Below are positions 1 through 8,243 of a stretch of 64,000 bases of DNA, in pieces. The notes beneath the pieces were generated by a model. The model was not told the origin of the DNA. It saw only the letters and a list, made by a program, of their open reading frames with translations, and did not search any database. Source of the stretch: an uncultured Bacilli bacterium (GTDB taxonomy: Bacteria; Bacillota_I; Bacilli_A; RF39; UBA660); assembly GCA_934167885.1 (NCBI GenBank), contig CAKPMB010000002.1, forward strand, positions 62,001-126,000, given 5' to 3'. The stretch's first letter is position 1. Each line of letters starts with the position of its first letter. Made by a program: the position numbers and the translations under genes.

Positions 1-311
1 GAACAACTGTCATCATAGCATAATAACCTTGGAGATGGGAAGTCAATTTTTTCCATTAATTTTAACATTTCAACTTCCCACCAAAGTATATTTCTATCTG
101 CGATTATCATTTTACTTTCATCTTTTGGTGCTATTTTTAATACTACCTTATTGCCATTATTTTCTATTAAATATACAGCATTTTTCATTCCACCACTTAA
201 TATTGTTATTTTAATATTATCAGTATCAATATCATTAAATAATTTTTCGTACATAGCTTTAATATTAGATATATTTTGATAATTCTTAACCGAAGATTTA
301 TTTCCATTCAT
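1..311 (-). CDS. APH/choline-kinase-like phosphotransferase, N-terminal part (runs off window)
   Basis: The reading frame starts with ATG at 311 and is still open at base 1, so about 103 N-terminal residues are present. I translated it by hand. It has the N-lobe pattern of aminoglycoside phosphotransferase/choline kinase-like enzymes: a glycine loop (ILSGGMKNAVYLI), then a strand with the ATP-binding lysine (KVVLKIAP), then an acidic helix (WWEVEMLKLMEKI) followed by PSPRLL. The start overlaps the end of the upstream glycosyltransferase gene by 14 bases in another frame, so the two are translationally coupled and probably act on the same glycolipid or polysaccharide pathway. The catalytic loop lies outside the window, so activity cannot be judged. 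Confidence 0.75.
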   Translation of the reverse strand, partial: MNGNKSSVKNYQNISNIKAMYEKLFNDIDTDNIKITILSGGMKNAVYLIENNGNKVVLKIAPKDESKMIIADRNILWWEVEMLKLMEKIDFPSPRLLCYDDSC

Positions 312-2253
312 TTTTTTTACCTCTATTATTTTTCTTATATTCTCTAATATATTTTCTGCATACTTCATCAGTATATTCAAATTCCTCGGTATCAACAGTT
401 AAATGAAAGATGTTATCATAAGCATAATCTTTAATTTTAGTTTTAAAGAATTCTCTTATAAATGTTTTTAATTCAGCAATTTCAGAGTACATAAATCCTT
501 TCATGCCGTTAAAATACATATAATTAGATACACGCATTATCAAATTTAGAATCGTAATTGTATTGCTATCATATTTATCTATCAAAGTTCCAGCCTTTAT
601 AACAGGAATACCTTCAAATTCATTATTGTACAAATATATATCTTTGATAAATTGTTTATACTGATCTTGCAAGTCAACAGCAACACAAGCTGTAATAGTG
701 GAACGTTCTTGTATGAATTGAATAGCTACATCCGTCATTTCCTTATCTAAAGAGTTCCATAGAATACCAACACATGGTATTTCTATTGATGGTAATTTTT
801 CTTTATCAATAACTTTAGCTTCTATAAGTTCGTTAATAATTGATAATACTTCATCCAATTTTCTAAACTTTTTAACATTTTTAGCATTCAATAATAGATT
901 TATTAAATTATTTGTAATATCTTGTATTTCATCTTTAAATTCATCTTTTTCTAAAATATTACACTTATAATCTCTCATAAAATTTCTTAATATATGCACC
1001 AAACTATTATAAAGAATCTTTTCTGCGGCATCTTTGTAATCTGAACCTTGAGATAACACTTTCTCATAAGCATTTTCTCCCCAATCTTTTAGGGTAAATA
1101 GTCTTGGCGAAATTTTATTACCAGTTAAAGAAACTGATTTTCTTTTGACATAATGGTAAAAAGGAATTGGTACTAAAACAAAAGTTTTTTCAGCCATACA
1201 TAATCTAAAGATATAATCTGAATCTTCTTTAAAACAATTTTTATCAAATTTAATATCTTTTATTGAAGATAACCTATATAGTTTGTCCCAAGCAGGAATT
1301 AAAATAGTAGCATCAGAATAAGAATTTATGAGATTTAATTTTCCATCTACAAACTTAACACCTTTTTGTTCACAACTGACATCTTTTACATCACCATTCT
1401 TCATGTGTATATAAAAACTACTTTCACAAACATCGGCATTAGTTTTTTTAATTGCTTTTAATAATGTTTCTAACATTGAATTATCAACATAATCATCTGA
1501 ATCAAAGAAACATATATATTCACCTGTAGCAAGTTCCATGCCTCTATTTCTAGTTTCAGCAAGTCCACGATTTTCTTGATGGACTACTTTAATTCTTTTA
1601 TCTTTTTCTGCTAATAAATTACACATTTGTAATGATTCATCTGTAGAACCATCATCTATTAATATAATTTCTAAATTTCTATAAGTTTGGCTAGTAATAC
1701 TATTTATACATCTAGTTAAATAATTAACCGTATTGTAAATAGGTACTACAACTGTAATTTTAATATCATTTTTTAAATTATAATCAATATATTCCTTTAA
1801 TTGATTTTCCCAATCTTCATCAAAATTAATTTCTAAATGATATTTTGAACTTTCGTATTCTGATGATATAATACCAGCTCTATGTTTTTTAAATAATTCT
1901 ATTTTATTTTCAGTAATTTCATTACTATTTGAATTAGTTTTAATTAATAAATCACAACAATTAAATACATAAGAATCTTCAAGCAATGAATAATCTAAAG
2001 CTATGACATCATTCTCATTCGTGTTATCCAATATGAAGTTTAATTTTTCATCAATTTCATTTCTAATTTTCAAAATCAATGAACTTTTCATTTGCCAATT
2101 ATCTTTAATATTTTCATTTGCAATAATATGTTGATTTAAAATATTATCAAATATTTTATCAACATCTACATACTTAAATGAATAATTTTCACTTAAGTAT
2201 CTGGAAAGTTTTAATTTTCCGTCTTTACTATTTCCAGTTATACCTATTACCAT
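298..2253 (-). CDS. Family 2 glycosyltransferase with N-terminal P-loop kinase-like domain
   Basis: About 651 residues. The start at 2253 is chosen because AGGGAGA lies seven bases before it; the open frame extends to 2307 without a ribosome site. Residues 1-150 resemble dephospho-CoA kinase (IGITGN at the start, then DVDKIFDNIL), but the P-loop reads GNSKDGKL, without the usual GKS/T ending, so catalysis is doubtful. From about residue 165 there is a typical GT-A domain: VVVPIYNTVNYL, IDDGSTDES, and the metal-binding FFDSDDYVD near residue 250. The last 150 residues form an unassigned domain. No membrane segment is visible. It is co-transcribed with the phosphotransferase at 1-311. The sugar donor and acceptor are unknown. 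Confidence 0.85.
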   Translation of the reverse strand: MVIGITGNSKDGKLKLSRYLSENYSFKYVDVDKIFDNILNQHIIANENIKDNWQMKSSLILKIRNEIDEKLNFILDNTNENDVIALDYSLLEDSYVFNCCDLLIKTNSNSNEITENKIELFKKHRAGIISSEYESSKYHLEINFDEDWENQLKEYIDYNLKNDIKITVVVPIYNTVNYLTRCINSITSQTYRNLEIILIDDGSTDESLQMCNLLAEKDKRIKVVHQENRGLAETRNRGMELATGEYICFFDSDDYVDNSMLETLLKAIKKTNADVCESSFYIHMKNGDVKDVSCEQKGVKFVDGKLNLINSYSDATILIPAWDKLYRLSSIKDIKFDKNCFKEDSDYIFRLCMAEKTFVLVPIPFYHYVKRKSVSLTGNKISPRLFTLKDWGENAYEKVLSQGSDYKDAAEKILYNSLVHILRNFMRDYKCNILEKDEFKDEIQDITNNLINLLLNAKNVKKFRKLDEVLSIINELIEAKVIDKEKLPSIEIPCVGILWNSLDKEMTDVAIQFIQERSTITACVAVDLQDQYKQFIKDIYLYNNEFEGIPVIKAGTLIDKYDSNTITILNLIMRVSNYMYFNGMKGFMYSEIAELKTFIREFFKTKIKDYAYDNIFHLTVDTEEFEYTDEVCRKYIREYKKNNRGKKNEWK

Positions 2254-2361
2254 AAACATTCTCCCTAAATTGGCTTTTATGCTACCATAATTTGGCAGAA
2301 AAATCAATGTTTTTTTGCTGTTTTGTAGTAATTTTATGATAATGTCAATATAGTTATTTTT

Positions 2362-2389
2362 TTGAAAATGTCAGTAACTAGTATATAAT
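2362..2389 (+). promoter_or_regulatory. Sigma-A-type promoter of the transposase remnant
   Basis: TTGAAA (2362-2367), a 16-base spacer and TATAAT (2384-2389), followed by GAAAGGAAAGA before the ATG at 2414. It still looks functional although the gene it drives is broken. Confidence 0.6.
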
Positions 2390-2413
2390 ATCTTTCCAGA
2401 AAGGAAAGATAAA

Positions 2414-2782
2414 ATGGAAGAAATGATAACTTTGAATAAAGAAAAGCAAATATTAAATGATGTTATTATAAAATTAATTAGTGAAGAAATTAATATTAAA
2501 CAAACTTGCAGATTAATTAGATTATCCGAAAGACAAATTTATAGAAAACAAAAAGCTTACATAGAAGACGGTATTAAATCTATTTCTCATAAATTAAAAT
2601 TTAGACCATCTAAAAAATGTTATAATCAAAATTTTAAAGATAGAATTGTAGATTTATATAATCAATAATTTTTCGATTGAAATTTTCACCATTTCTATGG
2701 TGCATTAGAAGATGATTATAACATTATGGTCTCTAATTCTTTTATCTATAATTTATTAACTTCTAAAGGAATTTTTATATAG
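2414..2782 (+). pseudogene. IS1202-type transposase, N-terminal remnant
   Basis: An 84-residue open frame holds a helix-turn-helix with the pattern seen in IS1202/ISNCY transposases (KQTCRLIRLSERQIYRKQKAY). It stops at 2668, but beyond the stop the frames still read LYNQ, then NFHHFYGALEDDYNIMVSNS and FIYNLLTSKGIFI, which is the conserved next segment of these transposases. The DDE catalytic core is missing entirely, and integrase-like sequence begins directly after. This is an inactive fragment. No terminal inverted repeats could be assigned. Confidence 0.75.
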
Positions 2783-3702
2783 GTGTATATAAAGATAATA
2801 GGTCTACTAAAGATGGTAAGATATGGTTTTATAAGAATCAATATGAAGATATTGATGGTACTCATAAAACTAAGAAATATGGTAGATATGTAACTAAAAA
2901 GAAACAAAAGGTGCTGAGTTTGAATTTAAGTTAAAAATACAAGAATATGAAAACATAAGTAATACAACATCTGAAGAAGTGATTAGAATGTTTATTAAGT
3001 TTAGAAAAAAGAAAGTTAAAGAAAATACCTTATATGATTATAACAACAAATATTATAAATTATGCTACTTAATTTCACTAAAGTATATCCTAAAATATAT
3101 AACTTTAATAATTCTAATGAATTCCCTAAAGAACAATTTTTTTACTTATGATGAATTCAAGCAAATTCTTTCCACTAAAACCGACATTAAATGGATTGGT
3201 ATTTTGAGATATTATATTGCTGTGGGTTAAGACGTAAAAAGTTTATGAGTCTACAACGAAAAGATATTAATTTTAAAATAAAACTTTAAGTGTAACAAGG
3301 CGAATTAATGACCATTGTGATTCTATTAAAGACTGGCGATTTTCGGTTTCTAAAACATTAATAGTATAAGAATCCTTAAAATAACATAAGACCTTACAAA
3401 TGAACTTAAATGATGGAATATGCAGTGGAAAAATCACCTGAATTCAACGATAATTACTTTGTAGCCAGTAATTGGTTTCCTACATGTAGTAATATTCCAA
3501 CCCATCACAAAAATATGAACTATAAATTAGCTATGTTAAGCATATTAGATTACACGATTTTAAATATTCATGTGCTTTTTTTGATTGATAAAGGTGCTAA
3601 TGTTCAACTTGTTGCAAAATATTTAGGCCATGCAAAAGCTAAAGAAACATCAAAAACATATTCACATCTATTTACTAGTACTCTTGATGAAGTACCGTTA
3701 TA
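2783..3702 (+). pseudogene. Tyrosine recombinase (phage/ICE integrase), frameshifted
   Basis: Pieces of a Firmicutes-type integrase appear in order in different frames. An arm-type N-terminus (GVYKDNRSTKDGKIWFYKNQ, then KKYGRYVTKK) changes frame near 2910. A core-binding region with FFTYDEFKQILS follows, then GLRRKKFMSLQRKDI with the first catalytic arginine after another shift near 3228. The C-terminal box ends with FLIDKGANVQLVAKYLGHAK and TYSHLF, which carries the nucleophilic tyrosine; the HxxR box before it is damaged. At least three frameshifts or stops make it non-functional. With the transposase piece it marks an old insertion site. Confidence 0.85.
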
Positions 3703-3720
3703 GATAATTTAGATAATAAT

Positions 3721-3752
3721 AAAACCGATGATATTTAGTCACCGGTTATTTT
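3721..3752. terminator. Bidirectional terminator
   Basis: AACCG (3723-3727) pairs with CGGTT (3743-3747), extended by an imperfect ATGA/TCAC arm, with AAAA on one side and TTATTTT on the other. It separates the integrase remnant (+) from the converging peptidase gene (-). Confidence 0.7.
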
Positions 3753-3763
3753 AGTTTAATCAC

Positions 3764-6394
3764 CTATTCATCATTTCTTTTATTTTTTCTATCTTTAAAC
3801 TTCTTAGAAATACCTGCAAAAACTCCAGCTATAGCAGTGCCAATAGCTCCAAAGATAAGACCTTTATTGGAAGAACTTTGCTTTGTATCTATATTATTAA
3901 CATTATTTATTGAAGATGAACCAGTTATATCACTTGGAATATTAATATCATTTTCAATATTTTTACCATCATCACTAACATTATTAGTATTATTTCGTTG
4001 AATAGCATCATTTTTAGGTATAGTATCTTTAGCATTAGTTGGAATATCAAGATGGATATTTTCTGAATTATCATTGTTATTAAAAACATTACTCTTTTCG
4101 TTTGTTGGCTGATTAATAGTATCATCAATAATAATATTATCGTTATTAGTTGGTGGAGTATCAACACCACCTGGTTGTGATGGTTCTGAAGGTGCCGTTG
4201 GTGTTTTAGAAGGTGTTTGTTTAATAGTGGCATCATTAGCCTTTTGTTTCAAATCATTTTTGATGTCTTCGTATTGATTTTTTATCTCATTTAATTTGGT
4301 TTCATCTACTGTAATATTCGTCTCTTCACTATTTTTATTTTTATTTTTTTTTATAATGTTAATATTATCAGTAATTGTTTCAGATGAAGAACCATTGGGG
4401 GTTGTTGAAGGATCATGATGAATGTCTTCCGAATTATTATTCATACCGTTATTAAAATCATTTGCATTTAATGGATTTTCCACCTTTCCGTTTGTATCAT
4501 CATTTATCTCTTTTATAGTATTAATAGTATTAGCAGTTGTATTAGATTCATTTTTTGTGGGTGTGAACACAACGTCACCATCAAGTGGTGGTTCTACCGG
4601 TGGTTTTTCGTATCCTAATCCTTGCATAGTAGCATCAAGTCTTGACTTATCAGCTTCCCTTAAAGTTCCAAATTCACGAAGCCTTCTTTCATCTTCTTCT
4701 CTAAGTTCACCACTAGCATCCATTTCAAACTTAAATTTTGACATATAGTCTCTTTTGCGAACTGGTGTTGGTTCGTCTGCATCAAGCGTTTCTGAAGGTT
4801 TTTCATCAGGTGTTTTTGTTTCATCTACAACATTTGGTTTATCACCAGTAGCTTCTTTTGGAACTTCCGTATCAGTTTCAGATGGTAAACTTGTATTATC
4901 TTTGGAATCACCTAAAGTTTTATTTTGAACATAATTTTGAATATTAGCACCAATCTTTTCTTTATCAGCTTCGCTCATTGTTCCTAATACACCAATTGGA
5001 CCATCAGCTCCCTCAAATACTACTGCATCATCTAATGTTTCACTATAATCTTTCAATTTTGCGTCCTTGTTAATTTCATCTTCACTAGATTCCACTCTAT
5101 TTAAATCATTACCAGAATCCATACTATCTTCATCATCATACTCAGGCATCTTAGAAGCAAGTTGAGCCGAAAATAATGAATTATAATCAGTAGTTTCAGT
5201 ATTTCCATTGACATCGTTCGTAGCGCAAAAAGCTCCGCAACCACTCAAACTTAAAAGTGAAAATAACTTAGGGGTTATTTCTTGATTATTTTTTAAACTA
5301 ATTTTTAATACTGTGTCACTTACGCGTGATACTTCAAAATTTTCGTTAAATTTACTATAAGTGCGACTTTGTTTAGGATCAGAAAAAGCATAATAACCCC
5401 TATAAATAGGCTTTTCTTTCTCACCATAAATAGTCCGTGGAAATGAATCAAGCAAATATACTGTGCCATGTTCTTTAAATTCGCCTACATTTAAAGTCAT
5501 ACTTACATAGTGACCACTATCAGTTGTCTTAAATGGACAACTCGAATTACTGCTTCCTGTTGCTAAAAAGCCAACGGTCAAAGTTGTATTAGGATTTTTA
5601 CTATAAATAGCATCAACTATATTAAAAAATCCCCCATAATTTTGTTCTTTTCCATCATACGATATCTTTGTCTCTAAATTAAATTTTCCTAAAAGCATCA
5701 CTTTATTGCCAGCGAGATCGGCTTGATTAATAGAATCAATTAATGACCTGTAATTTCCTTGGTCTGTATTATAAATGATTGTTCCATCAAAGGAGTCAAT
5801 AAGACCATTTAATGTCTCATATTTAGGATTACGTTTCGTAATACCTGCTAAATAGTTATTGATACAATTAGGAGCATTAAAACTACCATTTCCCCCACCA
5901 TTTTTTGTCGCAAGGTCCAAAATTTCTTGATATAGATTAATTATAGTATCTTTATCTCTAATATCAAAGGCAATAATTAATTCATTTGTTATGGAAGATG
6001 GTCCACATGCCGATGCTGAAACTGTATTTTTACCATACATTAAATTATAGCTAGCCCATAATTCATCCGTTTGGGCAACAATAGCATATTTTGATATTAA
6101 AGTATCTAATAACAAATTAGTTGTTTCATTGCCAAGATCTGATACACCATTTGTTATTTCATTGACAAGATTTGTATATAAAGTTAAAGAATTATCAGCA
6201 AAGGTAACTAAATCATCAGTATAACCTATAAGTTTCGTAATATCACTTATAGCATCACTTCCGCCTAAGTAATTACCATTATCAGTAACACCTTTAAGCT
6301 TAGTGTTAATTGTTGTTAATTTTTCACTTAATTCCAACGACTTTGAACGTATTTGCTCTGCTACACTTTCATTAAAATCTACCACGTTTTTCAT
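3764..6394 (-). CDS. Putative type VII-secreted protein with papain/C39-like cysteine peptidase domain and C-terminal anchor
   Basis: 876 residues. Residues 1-110 are helical and lack a signal peptide, as in LXG/WXG-type cargo. Residues 120-320 carry a likely papain-fold triad: Cys130 in SASACGPSSI, His295 in TDSGHYVSM and Asp316 in VYLLDSFP, the order and context of C39-like peptidases. The region from 420 to 840 is low-complexity, rich in Asn, Asp, Thr and Pro, and contains two copies of a GT[ML]xEADK motif. It ends with a membrane helix (GLIFGAIGTAIAGVFAGI) and a Lys/Arg tail. The start shares one base with the stop of the upstream small gene (TAATG), so they are coupled. The protease assignment rests on motifs only; the substrate is unknown. 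Confidence 0.6.
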   Translation of the reverse strand: MKNVVDFNESVAEQIRSKSLELSEKLTTINTKLKGVTDNGNYLGGSDAISDITKLIGYTDDLVTFADNSLTLYTNLVNEITNGVSDLGNETTNLLLDTLISKYAIVAQTDELWASYNLMYGKNTVSASACGPSSITNELIIAFDIRDKDTIINLYQEILDLATKNGGGNGSFNAPNCINNYLAGITKRNPKYETLNGLIDSFDGTIIYNTDQGNYRSLIDSINQADLAGNKVMLLGKFNLETKISYDGKEQNYGGFFNIVDAIYSKNPNTTLTVGFLATGSSNSSCPFKTTDSGHYVSMTLNVGEFKEHGTVYLLDSFPRTIYGEKEKPIYRGYYAFSDPKQSRTYSKFNENFEVSRVSDTVLKISLKNNQEITPKLFSLLSLSGCGAFCATNDVNGNTETTDYNSLFSAQLASKMPEYDDEDSMDSGNDLNRVESSEDEINKDAKLKDYSETLDDAVVFEGADGPIGVLGTMSEADKEKIGANIQNYVQNKTLGDSKDNTSLPSETDTEVPKEATGDKPNVVDETKTPDEKPSETLDADEPTPVRKRDYMSKFKFEMDASGELREEDERRLREFGTLREADKSRLDATMQGLGYEKPPVEPPLDGDVVFTPTKNESNTTANTINTIKEINDDTNGKVENPLNANDFNNGMNNNSEDIHHDPSTTPNGSSSETITDNINIIKKNKNKNSEETNITVDETKLNEIKNQYEDIKNDLKQKANDATIKQTPSKTPTAPSEPSQPGGVDTPPTNNDNIIIDDTINQPTNEKSNVFNNNDNSENIHLDIPTNAKDTIPKNDAIQRNNTNNVSDDGKNIENDINIPSDITGSSSINNVNNIDTKQSSSNKGLIFGAIGTAIAGVFAGISKKFKDRKNKRNDE

Positions 6395-6732
6395 TAATAC
6401 TCCATTTCTCTTGATTCAAGCATTGCATCTCTATTTTTAGCAGCAACCATCGAACTTTGTTTCATAGCATTTATTGAATTTTTATATTTTTCTATTTGAG
6501 CATTAATCTTGGTAATAACATTTTCCATACCAATAACGTAGCTTCCCTCGTTATTAAAATTTTCCTTCAACAATTTATCAATATCATCCAATTCTACCTT
6601 ATATTCATTTAATAAACTACACGTATCATCAAGTTCACGATTAAACGATTCAGCCTTAGCCTGATACTTACGCACTTTAAATGTTGTTTTCTTACCAGTG
6701 CCATCTGCATTATTAATATCTTTAACACTCAT
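6394..6732 (-). CDS. Small helical protein, probable type VII secretion partner
   Basis: About 112 residues; the ATG at 6732 is preceded by AGGTGA five bases upstream, whereas the frame upstream has no ribosome site. The protein is charged and predicted helical (AKAESFNRELDDTCSLLNEY, then a second helix KINAQIEKYKNSINAMKQ), with a short turn between, which is the helical-hairpin layout of WXG100 and LXG-chaperone families. A WxG motif is absent. It is translationally coupled to the large peptidase-like protein and shares its promoter, which suggests it helps that protein fold or be exported. Assignment to the secretion family is inference. Confidence 0.5.
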   Translation of the reverse strand: MSVKDINNADGTGKKTTFKVRKYQAKAESFNRELDDTCSLLNEYKVELDDIDKLLKENFNNEGSYVIGMENVITKINAQIEKYKNSINAMKQSSMVAAKNRDAMLESREMEY

Positions 6733-6751
6733 ATTATCACCTACCATAATA

Positions 6752-6780
6752 ATTTTACTATATAAAAAAAATTTAAACAA
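6752..6780 (-). promoter_or_regulatory. Promoter of the small protein/peptidase operon
   Basis: On the minus strand TTGTTT (6775-6780), a 17-base spacer and TAAAAT (6752-6757), 20 bases before the start at 6732. Confidence 0.6.
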
Positions 6781-6801
6781 TATGATAAATATTTTATTAT
6801 G

Positions 6802-6829
6802 AAAAAAGCAGATTTTTTAAGATTCTGCT
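6802..6829 (-). terminator. Terminator after pyruvate kinase
   Basis: Stem AGCAGA/TCTGCT with an 11-base loop followed by TTTTTT on the minus strand. It begins within the stop codon of the pyruvate kinase gene. Confidence 0.75.
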
Positions 6830-8243
6830 AATCAATTACTTCTATTTTCATAAAGTTAGTATTTTTATTACTTATAGGAAAACCACCAGTAATAATTACA
6901 ATATTATCGTGTTCTAAATCTAGTTTTTGACGTGCTTCTTTTAAACACATCTTCACAATACCGTCAGTGCTTTGACACTCTTCGCTCAATAGGGGCATAA
7001 CTCCATAAACAAGTGTTAATGAACGAACAGTATCAATACTTGGTGATAGGCCTACTATTGGACATTTTGGTCTAAAATAACTTATTAATTTAGCTGTCCA
7101 ACCACTATTAGTATTGGCAATAATAGCACTAGCATTCAATTTAATAGATGAATGAACAACCGAATAAGCAATACTTGAAGTAATATTTTGTTTAGTATCA
7201 CGCATTGTTTCTTGCAAATTGTCAATATAGTCAAAGTCCTCTTCCGCACTTTCTAAAATCTTGGCCATAGCTCGAACCGTCTCGATTGGATAATTACCAA
7301 CAGTTGTTTCATATGATAACAAAAGTGCATCACATTTTGAAATAACGGCATTATAAATATCACTAACTTCCGCTCTGGATGGATAATTATTATAACCCAT
7401 GCTTGTTAATAAGTCAGTCGCCACAATACTTAATTTTTGATAGCGATGAGCCATAGTTAAAATGTTTTTTTGGTAAAATGGTAACTTTTCAATAGACATT
7501 TCAACACTTAAATCACCTCTAGCAATCATTACGCCATCCGATGCTTTAGTTATTTCTTCTAAATTCTCGATAGCCTTAGCATTTTCAATCTTGGCAATAA
7601 CTTGCATGTGATCATTACCATTTTCAATAAGCATATCGATTACTTCTAAAACATCTTGCTCACTTCTAACACAAGAAAGGGCCAAGAAATCAATATTACG
7701 CTTTATAGCATACATAATACTATCAATATCATCTTCACTTAAATATGTTAAATTAAGATTACGATCTTTTAAATGAAGAGTTTGTCTACTATAAATGTCC
7801 CCGCCACTAATTACTTGACAAACAACATAATCCTTTTTCTTATCAATAACCTTAACACTTGCCTTAGAGTTTGCAAATAATAAAGTATCATCTATCTTTA
7901 ACATATCAACAATACTAGAATTATTTAGAGATAATTGAGTATTATTACAAATAACATGATAATTATATATTTTTAATTCCTTATCTTCAGTTAGATAACT
8001 CTTGCCTTCTTTTAATTCATCTAGTTTAATACAAGGACCTTTTATATCTAACATGATTCCAATAGGTTTATTCAATTCTTTTTCTAAAAAACGAATTTTT
8101 TCGATAATCTCATCACAAAAAGTTGTTTGTGAATACGTTAAATCTATTCTAATAACATCGGCACCTTCTTGAATTATATTTTTTAATACCTCCATACTAC
8201 TACTATTAGAACCTATTGTTGCAATTATTTTAGTATTTTTCAT
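6828..8243 (-). CDS. pyk: Divergent pyruvate kinase
   Basis: 471 residues, the normal length for the barrel, lid and C-terminal domains. Family landmarks are present: MLDIKGP near residue 85, IAKIENAKAIENL with the catalytic lysine, ARGDLSVE with the metal-binding Asp, and SYETTVGNYP. Several normally invariant positions are changed: the usual RxNFSHG reads RIDLTYS, LDTKGPE reads LDIKGPC, ATQML reads ATDLL and SGETA reads SYETT. These include potassium-binding positions and the residue that decides potassium dependence. Its start shares a base with the stop of dnaE (TAATG), so the two genes are coupled, as dnaE and glycolytic genes are adjacent in many Firmicutes. It may be a slow or specialised paralogue. 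Confidence 0.85.
   Translation of the reverse strand: MKNTKIIATIGSNSSSMEVLKNIIQEGADVIRIDLTYSQTTFCDEIIEKIRFLEKELNKPIGIMLDIKGPCIKLDELKEGKSYLTEDKELKIYNYHVICNNTQLSLNNSSIVDMLKIDDTLLFANSKASVKVIDKKKDYVVCQVISGGDIYSRQTLHLKDRNLNLTYLSEDDIDSIMYAIKRNIDFLALSCVRSEQDVLEVIDMLIENGNDHMQVIAKIENAKAIENLEEITKASDGVMIARGDLSVEMSIEKLPFYQKNILTMAHRYQKLSIVATDLLTSMGYNNYPSRAEVSDIYNAVISKCDALLLSYETTVGNYPIETVRAMAKILESAEEDFDYIDNLQETMRDTKQNITSSIAYSVVHSSIKLNASAIIANTNSGWTAKLISYFRPKCPIVGLSPSIDTVRSLTLVYGVMPLLSEECQSTDGIVKMCLKEARQKLDLEHDNIVIITGGFPISNKNTNFMKIEVID

Noticed and set aside
3925..4236. 103-residue minus-strand frame inside the peptidase-like gene
   Set aside because: Low-complexity shadow of the disordered tail in another frame.
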